From the NCBI GenBank assembly GCA_963711005.1, contig CAVQCJ010000004.1, forward strand, positions 372,001 through 436,000: DNA of 64,000 nucleotides, in the 5' to 3' direction. The translations under genes were made by a program, and so were the position numbers. Under the pieces are notes generated by a model. That model saw only the letters and a program-made list of their open reading frames with translations. It searched no databases and was not told where the DNA came from. Positions within the stretch are counted from its first letter, which is position 1. Each line of letters opens with the position of its first letter. The DNA is from CAVQCJ01 sp963711005. Its GTDB lineage: Bacteria; Actinomycetota; Actinomycetes; Prado026. Of the stretch, positions 35,442 through 43,090 are shown piece by piece.

Positions 35442-36514
35442 GGGTCCTGGCCGCACTCTCCGGCGGCGTGGACTCGGCCGTCGCCGCCGCCCGCGCGGTC
35501 GAGGCCGGGCACGACGTCACGGCCGTGCACCTCGCGCTGTCCCGCAACCCGGTCTCGTTCCGGTCCGGGGCGCGCGGGTGCTGCACGCTCGAGGACGCCC
35601 GCGACGCACGCCGGGCCGCCGACGTGCTCGGGGTCCCTTTCTACGTGTGGGACCTGGCCGAGCGGTTCGCGCAGGACGTCGTCGACGACTTCGTCGCCGA
35701 GTACGCCGCCGGACGCACGCCGAACCCGTGCGTGCGCTGCAACGAGCGGATCAAGTTCAGCGCCGTGCTGGACCGCGGCCGCGCGCTCGGCTTCGACGCG
35801 GTCTGCACGGGCCACTACGCGCGCCTTGTCGACGGGCCGACGGGCCGGGAGCTGCACCGCGCGGCCGACCCGGCGAAGGACCAGTCGTACGTGCTCGGGG
35901 TGCTGACCGCGCAGCAGATCTCGGGGGCGATGTTCCCGCTCGGCGACACCGTGAAGGCGCAGGTCCGGGTCGAGGCGGCCGCGCGCGGCCTTGCGGTCGC
36001 GCAGAAGCCGGACAGCCACGACATCTGTTTCGTCGCCGACGGCGACACGGCCGGGTTCCTGCGCCGCTCGCTCGGCGACCGGCCCGGTTCGGTGGTCGAC
36101 AGCGACGGCGCGGTGCTGGGGGAGCACGAGGGCGCGTTCGCGTTCACCGTCGGCCAGCGCAAGGGCCTGCGGCTGGACCGGCCGGCGCCGGACGGCCGGC
36201 CGCGGTATGTCCTGGACATCTCACCGGTGACGTCGACGGTGACCGTCGGGTCGCGCCAGCAGCTCGCCGTGTCGTCGATCGAGGGGTCCGGCCTGCGCTG
36301 GTCCGCCGGCCCGGTGTCCGGTCCGTTCCCGTGCGGGGCGCAGCTGCGGGCGCACGGCGAGGAGCTGCCGGCGGTCGCCGAGACGGGAGCCGACGGCCGG
36401 CTGCGGGTCGCGCTCTCCGAGCCCGCGTTCGGTGTCGCGCCCGGCCAGTCCGTGGTGCTGTACGCCGGGACCCGCGTCCTGGGGTCCGCGACCGTGGATC
36501 GCACCGGTGCCTGA
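35438..36514 (+). CDS. mnmA: tRNA-specific 2-thiouridylase
   Basis: Product of 358 residues from GTG 35438, overlapping the iscS stop (GTGA). MnmA forms 2-thiouridine at position 34 of tRNAs for Lys, Glu and Gln. The PP-loop 'SGGVDSAVAA', the first catalytic Cys in 'NPCVRCNERIKF' and the second in 'DSHDICFVADGD' are seen, plus a C-terminal beta domain ('FTVGQRKGL'). The last 8 bases overlap the next gene. Confidence 0.96.
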   Translation: MRVLAALSGGVDSAVAAARAVEAGHDVTAVHLALSRNPVSFRSGARGCCTLEDARDARRAADVLGVPFYVWDLAERFAQDVVDDFVAEYAAGRTPNPCVRCNERIKFSAVLDRGRALGFDAVCTGHYARLVDGPTGRELHRAADPAKDQSYVLGVLTAQQISGAMFPLGDTVKAQVRVEAAARGLAVAQKPDSHDICFVADGDTAGFLRRSLGDRPGSVVDSDGAVLGEHEGAFAFTVGQRKGLRLDRPAPDGRPRYVLDISPVTSTVTVGSRQQLAVSSIEGSGLRWSAGPVSGPFPCGAQLRAHGEELPAVAETGADGRLRVALSEPAFGVAPGQSVVLYAGTRVLGSATVDRTGA

Positions 36515-37568
36515 CCCCGTCGACCCGGCCGCGCCGCTGTGGCCGGACGGCGTCGCGACCGGGGTCGGCTCGATGCCCGGCACGGATCCTCGGACCACTC
36601 TCGGGGTGGTGCTCGACGCCGCGCCCGACCTTCCGTTCGTGCCGGAGCTGCCGGCCCGCGGGCCCGGTGCCGAGATGGTCGGCCGGACGATCGCGCTGCT
36701 GCCGGGCATCGGGGCGCAGTGGGGGCCGAGCGGCTGGACGGTCGCCGACAACGCCGGCCGGGACGTGCGCCGGGCGCGCAGCCACCTCGACGAGGACCTC
36801 GACGTGACCGAGGAGATGCTGAGCGGCTGGGACGGACCGCTGAAGGCGCAGCTGTGCGGTCCCTGGACGTTGGCGGCGATGGTCGAGCTGCGCAGCGGCC
36901 GGCGTGCACTCGCCGATCCGGGTGCGGTGCGGGACCTGGGCCAGGCACTGGCGGAGGCAGCGGCGGCGCACGTGGCGGACCTGGCCCACCGGGTACCGGG
37001 CGCGCGCCTTCTGCTGCAGATCGACGAGCCCGCGCTGACGGCCGTGCTGCGCGGCGAGCTTCCGTCGCCGAGCGGACTGACGACGATCGCGGCCGTCGAC
37101 GAGCCGGTCGTCGAGCAGGCGCTGCGGGCCGTGGTCGCGGCGGTGGCCGCCGCCGGTGCCGTACCGCTCGTGCACCTGTGCGTCGCGGCGCCGCCGGTGG
37201 ACCTGCTCGTGCGCTCCGGCTTCCGCGGGCTGTCGCTGGACGCCACGCTGCTGACCAGGGCCGAGGACGACCCCGTCGCCGAGGCGGTCGAGGCCGGGAC
37301 CGCCCTCCTGCTCGGGCTGGTGCCGACGAGCGGGCCGCTGCCCGACGGCCCGGACGCCGGTCGCGACGTGGCCGCGGCCGCGCGCGCCTTGTGGAACCGC
37401 ACCGGACTGGAGTCGGACCGGCTCGGTAGCGTCGCGGTCACGCCGACCTGCGGGCTGGCCGGCGCGTCGCCCGACTTCGCCCGGGCCGCGCTGCAGCTGG
37501 GCCGGGCCGCGGCGCGGACGTTGGTGACGGACCCGGAGGACGTCGGGAGGGAGGACTCGCGTGGCTGA
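36507..37568 (+). CDS. MetE-like protein, C-terminal methionine synthase II domain only (Rv3015c-like)
   Basis: A 353-residue protein matching the C-terminal catalytic barrel of cobalamin-independent methionine synthase. Probable zinc ligands are kept: His223 and Cys225 in 'LVHLCVAAPP' and Cys315 in 'TPTCGLAG', with Glu174 in 'QIDEPAL'. The N-terminal folate-binding half of MetE is missing, so the methyl donor and acceptor are unknown. It overlaps mnmA by 8 bases and ligA by 8 bases, so the three are probably one transcript, as Rv3015c lies beside ligA. Confidence 0.82.
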   Translation: MPDPVDPAAPLWPDGVATGVGSMPGTDPRTTLGVVLDAAPDLPFVPELPARGPGAEMVGRTIALLPGIGAQWGPSGWTVADNAGRDVRRARSHLDEDLDVTEEMLSGWDGPLKAQLCGPWTLAAMVELRSGRRALADPGAVRDLGQALAEAAAAHVADLAHRVPGARLLLQIDEPALTAVLRGELPSPSGLTTIAAVDEPVVEQALRAVVAAVAAAGAVPLVHLCVAAPPVDLLVRSGFRGLSLDATLLTRAEDDPVAEAVEAGTALLLGLVPTSGPLPDGPDAGRDVAAAARALWNRTGLESDRLGSVAVTPTCGLAGASPDFARAALQLGRAAARTLVTDPEDVGREDSRG

Positions 37569-39696
37569 CCGCAGGCGGTCCACCGCGGACGCGGCCGGGC
37601 CGGTCGTCGAGGGGGTCCCGGTCGCCGACCGGGAGCGTGCCGTCGAGCTGGCCAAGGTGATCGACGAGCACCAGTACCGCTACTACGTCCTCGACCAGCC
37701 GACGGTCGGCGACGGCGAGTACGACGCGCTGCTGCGCGAGCTCGAGGCGCTCGAGGAACGGCAGCCGAGCCTGCGTACGCCCGACTCGCCCACGCAGCGC
37801 GTGGGCGGCAGCTACTCGACGCAGTTCGCGCCGGTCGAGCACCTGGAGCGGCTGCTCAGCCTGGACAACGTGTTCTCCGACGAGGAGCTGCAGGCCTGGG
37901 CCGACCGGGTCGAGCGGGACGCGCGGGCCCCCGTGCGCTGGCTGACGGAGGTCAAGCACGACGGCCTCGCCGTGGACCTGGTGTACGAGCAGGGCCGGCT
38001 GGTCCGCGCGGCGACCCGCGGCGACGGCCGCACCGGCGAGGACGTCACGCCGAACGTGCGCACCCTGCACAACGTGCCCGGCGCCCTGTCGGCCGCCGAC
38101 CCGGCCTTCCCGGTGCCCGAACTCATCGAGGTGCGTGGCGAGGTGTACTTCCCGGTCGCCGGCTTCGCGGACCTCAACGCGTCCCTCGTGGCGGCGGGCA
38201 AGGCGCCGTTCGCCAACCCCCGCAACACCGCCGCCGGGTCGCTGCGGCAGAAGGACCCCCGGGTCACCGCGTCCCGGCCGTTGCGGCTGGTCGTGCACGG
38301 GCTCGGCGCGCGGCGCGGCTTCGAGCCGGCCACGCAGTCGCAGGCGTACGCCGCGCTGACCGCCTGGGGGCTGCCCACCAGCGCGCAGTACAAGGTGCTC
38401 GAGGACCTGGCGGCGGTGCGGGAGTTCATCGCGTACTACGGCGAGCACCGGCACTCCCTCGACCACGAGATCGACGGCGTGGTCGTCAAGGTCGACGACA
38501 TCGCCACGCAGCGGCGCCTCGGTTCGACGTCGCGGGCGCCGCGCTGGGCGATCGCGTTCAAGTACCCGCCCGAGGAGGTCACCACCAAGCTGCTGCGGAT
38601 CGAGGTGAACATCGGGCGCACCGGCCGGGCCACCCCGTACGGCGTCATGGAGCCGGTGCAGGTCTCCGGCTCGACCGTGGGCATGGCGACCCTGCACAAC
38701 GCCCAAGAGGTGGCCCGCAAGGACGTGCGCGCCGGGGACACGGTGGTGCTGCGCAAGGCCGGTGACGTGATCCCGGAGATCGTCGGCCCGGTGATCGAGC
38801 TGCGCGACCCGGCGTCGGAGCCGTTCGTGATGCCCACGACCTGCCGCGAGTGCGGGTCGACGCTGCGACCGGAGAAGGAGGGCGACGCGGACCTGCGCTG
38901 CCCGAACGCCCGATCGTGCCCGGCCCAGCTGCGGGAGCGGCTGTTCCACCTGGCCGGCCGGGGGGCGTTCGACATCGAGGTGCTCGGCTACGAGGCCTCG
39001 ATCGCCCTGCTCGACTGCGGCCTCGTGGCCGACGAGGGTGACCTGTTCGCGCTCACCCCCGAGCGGCTGCTCACGTGCGCGTTCTTCACCAAGAAGGACG
39101 GCACCCTCGCGGCGAACGCCGTCAAGCTGCTCGACAACCTCGACCGGGCCAAGCAGCAGCCGTTGTGGCGGGTGCTGGTGGCGCTGTCGATCCGGCACGT
39201 CGGCCCGACCGCCGCGCAGGCGCTGGCCCGGGAGCTGCGTGACCTGGACCGCATCGCGACCGCCTCGGCCGAGGAGCTCGGGTCGGTCGAAGGAGTAGGC
39301 CCGGTCATCGCCGACGCGCTCGTCGACTGGTTCACGGTCGACTGGCACCGCGCGGTGGTGGACAAGTGGAAGGCCGATGGGGTGCGCACCGCCGAGGTGG
39401 GCGAGGCCGACGGTCCGCGTCCGCTCGACGGTCTGACCGTCGTCATCACCGGCAGCCTCGAGGGCTGGAGCCGCGACGGCGCCACCGAGGCAGTGCAGGA
39501 GCGCGGCGGCAAGGTCTCCGGATCGGTCTCCAAGAAGACCTCGTTCGTGGTCGCCGGCGACAACCCCGGCAGCAAGTTCGACAAGGCGGTCGCGCTCGGC
39601 GTGCCCGTCCTGGACGACCACGGCTTCGCCGTCCTGCTCGAGCAAGGGTCCGAGGCGGCCGCTGCCGTCGCCGTTGCGGCACCGCCGGGGGGGTAG
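37561..39696 (+). CDS. ligA: NAD-dependent DNA ligase
   Basis: Length 711 residues from GTG 37561. The order is Ia domain ('YYVLDQPTVGDGEYDALL'), adenylation domain with AMP-accepting Lys132 in 'EVKHDGLAV', OB fold, zinc finger with four Cys ('CRECG' and 'CPNARSC'), HhH domain ('LGSVEGVGPVIADAL') and C-terminal BRCT ('LTVVITGSLEGWSRD'). Seals nicks in replication and repair. Full length for the family. Confidence 0.97.
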   Translation: MADRRRSTADAAGPVVEGVPVADRERAVELAKVIDEHQYRYYVLDQPTVGDGEYDALLRELEALEERQPSLRTPDSPTQRVGGSYSTQFAPVEHLERLLSLDNVFSDEELQAWADRVERDARAPVRWLTEVKHDGLAVDLVYEQGRLVRAATRGDGRTGEDVTPNVRTLHNVPGALSAADPAFPVPELIEVRGEVYFPVAGFADLNASLVAAGKAPFANPRNTAAGSLRQKDPRVTASRPLRLVVHGLGARRGFEPATQSQAYAALTAWGLPTSAQYKVLEDLAAVREFIAYYGEHRHSLDHEIDGVVVKVDDIATQRRLGSTSRAPRWAIAFKYPPEEVTTKLLRIEVNIGRTGRATPYGVMEPVQVSGSTVGMATLHNAQEVARKDVRAGDTVVLRKAGDVIPEIVGPVIELRDPASEPFVMPTTCRECGSTLRPEKEGDADLRCPNARSCPAQLRERLFHLAGRGAFDIEVLGYEASIALLDCGLVADEGDLFALTPERLLTCAFFTKKDGTLAANAVKLLDNLDRAKQQPLWRVLVALSIRHVGPTAAQALARELRDLDRIATASAEELGSVEGVGPVIADALVDWFTVDWHRAVVDKWKADGVRTAEVGEADGPRPLDGLTVVITGSLEGWSRDGATEAVQERGGKVSGSVSKKTSFVVAGDNPGSKFDKAVALGVPVLDDHGFAVLLEQGSEAAAAVAVAAPPGG

Positions 39697-39926
39697 GCGG
39701 GCCCGGCCGGTCGAGCCGGAGGGGGGTGCCGAGCTCCGCCTGGCGGTGCCGGGGTCGGCCGTACGGGTGACGGCACGCCTCGGACGGACGTATGGTCCCG
39801 CTTTCGACCCGTTCGGGCTACCGTCTTCGCTACAGATCGATATCAAAGGCTTACAGAGCGTCTCAGTTCCGAGCGTCACCTCCGGCGTGTCGGATCAGGC
39901 GTCTCAGCCGGCGGAGAGGGGGATGC
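39697..39926. other. Intergenic region upstream of the first GGDEF-EAL gene
   Basis: 230 bases, with an AT-richer centre (39835-39870) likely to hold the promoter. The nonamer GCGTCTCAG occurs twice (39858-39866 and 39899-39907). GGAGAGGGGG before ATG 39927 is the ribosome binding site. I looked for a c-di-GMP riboswitch and did not find one. Confidence 0.5.
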
Positions 39927-42002
39927 ATGCCGGACAGCGGCACGGACGGGTCCGCGCCGGCGCCTCCCGGCCCGTTCTCCCGCACCGTCTTCGCGCTCCT
40001 GCTCTGGACCACCGCAGCCGCCGGCGGGCTGGTGCTGGTGGCCTCGGCCGTGGGCATGGCCAGGGCCGGGGGCGTCGCGAAGCCGGTCGCGCTGGCCGCG
40101 CTGGCCGCCCTCGTGGTGTTCGGCGAGCTCCGGCCCGTCGTCACCTCCCGCTCGTACGGCGAGGGCACCACCCCGTCGATCGCGTTCACGTTCGCGATCA
40201 TGTTCCTGTGGGGTCCCTGGCCGGCGATCCTGGCCCAGGGGCTGGCGTCGGTCGTCGCTGACGTGACCACCCGCAAGGTGTGGTGGCGGACGCTGGTCAA
40301 CCCCGCCCAGTACGCCCTGTCGTTCGCCCTCGCCTGGGGCGCGCTGCACCTGTACGGCTACCAGGCCGCGCCGGACGCCATCCACACCGTGACCGCCGGC
40401 GACCTGGCCCCGATGGCGCTGGCCTGGGCGGTCTACTTCCTGGCGAACAACCTGATCGTCTCGGGCGTGCTCGCCGCGTACGCCGGCGAGCCGTTCAGAG
40501 CGGTGTTCCTCGAGGACTTCGGCTACCTGCTGTTCTCGAACTTCTCCGTCCTGGTCATCTCCCCGCTGGTCGCCGTCGCCGTGCAGACCAGTGTCTGGTG
40601 GCTCCCGCTGCTGCTGCCGCCACTGTTCGCCGTCTACCGGACCTCGGCCATGTCCCTGGAGAAGGAGCACCAGGCCAACCACGACGCGCTCACCGGGCTG
40701 CCGAACCGCAAGTACCTGCTCGAGGCGCTGGACCGCGCGCTCGGCGAGGTGCCGCCCGGGCGGCGGGTCGGGCTGTTCCTGCTCGACCTGGACCGGTTCA
40801 AGGAGGTCAACGACACCCTGGGCCACCAGACCGGCGACCACCTGCTCGAGCACGTGGCCGAGCGGATCAAGGGCGCGCTGCGACCCGAGGACGTGGTCGC
40901 CCGCCTCGGCGGGGACGAGTTCGCGGTGCTGCTGCCGAACGTCCCGGACGCGGACGCGGCGACCGAGGTGGCGCTGCGGATCCAGGCTGCGCTGGCCGAG
41001 CCGTACCGGTTCGAGGGCGTGCTGCTCGAGCTGGAGGCCAGCGTCGGGATCGCGCTGTTCCCCGACCACGGCGCCGACGTGCAGCAGCTGCAGCGCTCGG
41101 CCGACGTGGCCATGTACCTGGCCAAGGAGGAGCGCTCCGGCGTCGAGGTCTACAGCGCCAACAAGGACCGCAACTCCACCACCCGACTCGGCCTGCTCGG
41201 CTCGTTGCGGCAGGGGATCGACGGCGGTCAGCTGGAGCTGCACTACCAGCCCAAGGTGGCGCTCGCGTCCGGCGCCGTCGTCGGCGTCGAGGCGCTGGTG
41301 CGCTGGCGGCACCCGCACCGCGGCCTGATCTTCCCCGACGAGTTCGTGCCCCTGGCCGAGCACTCCGGGCTCATGCACAGGCTCACCGCGCACATCATGG
41401 ACACCGCGCTCGAGCAGGCTGCGCGCTGGTGGTCGGTCGGGCTGGAGATCCCGGTCGCAGTGAACGTCTCCGCGCGCGACCTGCACGCCGCCGCGCTGGC
41501 CGAGACCATCGCCAACGGCCTGGCCCGGCACGGTCTGCCGGCCGCGGCGCTGCGGCTGGAGCTGACCGAGCGGGTGCTGATGTCCGACCCGAACCGGGTG
41601 GGTGAGACCCTCGAGGCGATGGAGCGGCTGGGCGTCCGGCTCAGCCTGGACGACTTCGGGACCGGGTACTCCTCGCTGGTGCTGCTCCAGCGCCTGCCGG
41701 TGTCGGAGATCAAGGTCGACCGCTCGTTCGTGAAGCGCCTGACGACCTCGCCGGACGACGCCAAGATCGTCCGCTCGATCGTCGACCTCGCGCACGCCCT
41801 GGGCATCGAGGCGGTGGCCGAGGGTGTGGAGACCGAGGAGGTCTGGGACCTGCTCGAGGACCTCGGCTGCGACAGCGCGCAGGGCTGGTATGTCAGCCGG
41901 CCCCTGCCGGCCGAGCGGGCGACCGAGTGGCTGCTCCGGCACCCCAGCCGGTCCCGCGCGCTGCGGATCCTGCAGAGCGAGAGCCCGATTCCCTCCCGCT
42001 GA
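39927..42002 (+). CDS. Membrane GGDEF-EAL protein (c-di-GMP turnover), copy 1
   Basis: 691 residues. About seven hydrophobic segments (residues 17-240) form a sensor domain with the segment 'FGELRPV' followed by 'FTFAIMFLWGPWPAILAQG'. A GGDEF domain follows ('LTGLPNRKYLLEAL', intact 'LGGDEF' with an I-site RPED five residues upstream), then an EAL domain ('VEALVRWRHP', 'NVSARDL', 'LDDFGTGYSS', 'AEGVET'). Both catalytic motif sets look intact, so it may make and degrade c-di-GMP. ATG 39927 has a purine-rich binding site; the upstream ATG at 39792 is rejected. A close paralogue lies at 43091. Confidence 0.93.
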   Translation: MPDSGTDGSAPAPPGPFSRTVFALLLWTTAAAGGLVLVASAVGMARAGGVAKPVALAALAALVVFGELRPVVTSRSYGEGTTPSIAFTFAIMFLWGPWPAILAQGLASVVADVTTRKVWWRTLVNPAQYALSFALAWGALHLYGYQAAPDAIHTVTAGDLAPMALAWAVYFLANNLIVSGVLAAYAGEPFRAVFLEDFGYLLFSNFSVLVISPLVAVAVQTSVWWLPLLLPPLFAVYRTSAMSLEKEHQANHDALTGLPNRKYLLEALDRALGEVPPGRRVGLFLLDLDRFKEVNDTLGHQTGDHLLEHVAERIKGALRPEDVVARLGGDEFAVLLPNVPDADAATEVALRIQAALAEPYRFEGVLLELEASVGIALFPDHGADVQQLQRSADVAMYLAKEERSGVEVYSANKDRNSTTRLGLLGSLRQGIDGGQLELHYQPKVALASGAVVGVEALVRWRHPHRGLIFPDEFVPLAEHSGLMHRLTAHIMDTALEQAARWWSVGLEIPVAVNVSARDLHAAALAETIANGLARHGLPAAALRLELTERVLMSDPNRVGETLEAMERLGVRLSLDDFGTGYSSLVLLQRLPVSEIKVDRSFVKRLTTSPDDAKIVRSIVDLAHALGIEAVAEGVETEEVWDLLEDLGCDSAQGWYVSRPLPAERATEWLLRHPSRSRALRILQSESPIPSR

Positions 42003-42006
42003 GCGA

Positions 42007-42462
42007 TCAGAGGGGACGGAGCAGCCGGCTGGCCGGGTCCACGTCGCCGATCTCCAGGATGTCGGCGAGCGCCCGCCGCAGCGTCGACACCGCTCGTGCC
42101 CCGACCCGGTCGGCCAGCGTCTGTTCGTACCGCAGGTGCAGTCCGTGCGCGGTCTCCAGTGCCAGCCGGCCGCGATCGGTGAGCTCGATCAGCCGGGCCC
42201 GCGCGTCGGTCGGGTGCGCGACCCGTCGCACGTACCCGCGGGCCTGCATCTCGGCGAGGATCTTCGCCGCGCCCTGGGTGCTCATGCGCAGCCCGTCTGC
42301 CAGGCCGGTGAGCGTCGCCGGACCGTCCGCGAGCGCGCGGAACAGGTAGCCGAACCGGGCCCCCAGGTCGTCGAAGCCCGCAGCGGCCATCTCGGCGTTC
42401 AGCCAGTCGACGAAGGCGGCGTAGGCCAGGCCCAGCTGGATCCCCAGGTCGTCGTGATGCAT
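42007..42462 (-). CDS. MarR family transcriptional regulator
   Basis: A 151-residue winged-helix protein. 'LTGLADGLRMSTQGAAKILAEMQARGYVRRVAHPTDARARLIELT' is the MarR recognition helix and wing, including the D-x-R wing pattern. MarR dimers repress divergent genes until a ligand binds. It is divergent from a cupin gene across 73 AT-rich bases that carry repeats suited to be its operator. It and the cupin lie between two GGDEF-EAL genes. Confidence 0.92.
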   Translation of the reverse strand: MHHDDLGIQLGLAYAAFVDWLNAEMAAAGFDDLGARFGYLFRALADGPATLTGLADGLRMSTQGAAKILAEMQARGYVRRVAHPTDARARLIELTDRGRLALETAHGLHLRYEQTLADRVGARAVSTLRRALADILEIGDVDPASRLLRPL

Positions 42463-42465
42463 GGC

Positions 42466-42521
42466 TTGACATTAGCAAACCTCAGTTATAGAACTTAGAT
42501 TATAGAACTTTGGTTACTAAT
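42466..42521. promoter_or_regulatory. Divergent promoters and operator repeats between marR and cupin
   Basis: Plus strand: TTGACA (42466-42471) and TAGAAC (42489-42494) with a 17-base spacer, reading to the cupin. Minus strand: TTCCAG (42527-42522), 17 bases, then perfect TATAAT (42504-42499), reading to marR. The 11-mer TTATAGAACTT is repeated exactly (42486-42496, 42500-42510). Outer arms ATTAGCAAACC (42471-42481) and GGTTACTAAT (42512-42521) are inverted. A MarR dimer bound here would cover both promoters. Confidence 0.7.
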
Positions 42522-42535
42522 CTGGAAGGGCCACC

Positions 42536-42925
42536 ATGCCGATCATCAGCTCCGCCGCCGCGCCGACCTTCGTCCTGGACGACGTCGAGTTCACCGGCCT
42601 CGCGGCGCCGAGCCGGGGCAGCCGGGAGAACGCCGTGTGGCGGGTCCGGCTCAGCTCCGCGGCGCCGGGCCCGCTCCACAGCCTCGACCGCGAGGAGGTG
42701 CTGGTCGCGCTGAGCGGGCGGGCCGTCGCCACCCTCGACGGCACCGAGCACGCCGTCTCGGCCGGCGACGCGATCGTGGTGCCGGCCGGCGCCTCGTTCG
42801 CCCTGCGCTGTGCCGAGCCGGACGACGGGAGCGAGCCGGTGTTCGAGGCGCTGGCCGTGCTGCCGGTCGGCGGGCGCGCCCACATCCCCGGCGACGAGCC
42901 GTTCACGCCGCCCTGGGCGCTGTGA
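42536..42925 (+). CDS. Small cupin-domain protein
   Basis: This protein has 129 residues forming one cupin barrel ('GPLHSLDREEVLVALSGRAVATLDG', 'GDAIVVPAGASF'). In the first cupin motif only one His is clear, so metal binding is uncertain. GGAAGGG at 42524-42530 is the ribosome binding site. Likely the target of the divergent MarR. Substrate or ligand unknown; sensing or detoxifying a small molecule would fit. Confidence 0.85.
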   Translation: MPIISSAAAPTFVLDDVEFTGLAAPSRGSRENAVWRVRLSSAAPGPLHSLDREEVLVALSGRAVATLDGTEHAVSAGDAIVVPAGASFALRCAEPDDGSEPVFEALAVLPVGGRAHIPGDEPFTPPWAL

Positions 42926-43090
42926 CGCGGCCGGTCGAGGCGGCGAGCTCCGTCCGCAACGCCGCGTCGGCGCGGGGCACCGCATCCGGCCCGGTCCTCA
43001 CTCGAACGGCTCAAGACGGGCCTCGCGGGAGTCGAGGAGAGGATGAGGGTCTGTCCGCCCATGGGCCGGTCCGGGTCCGAGGGAGGTGTC

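Noticed and set aside
39697..39926. c-di-GMP riboswitch before the GGDEF-EAL gene
   Set aside because: The conserved GEMM core and its tetraloop receptor are absent.
43010..43036. FliA-type promoter CTCAAG-15-GTCGAG before the second GGDEF-EAL gene
   Set aside because: Only part of the -10 consensus matches, the first paralogue lacks it, and no flagellar gene is in the window.
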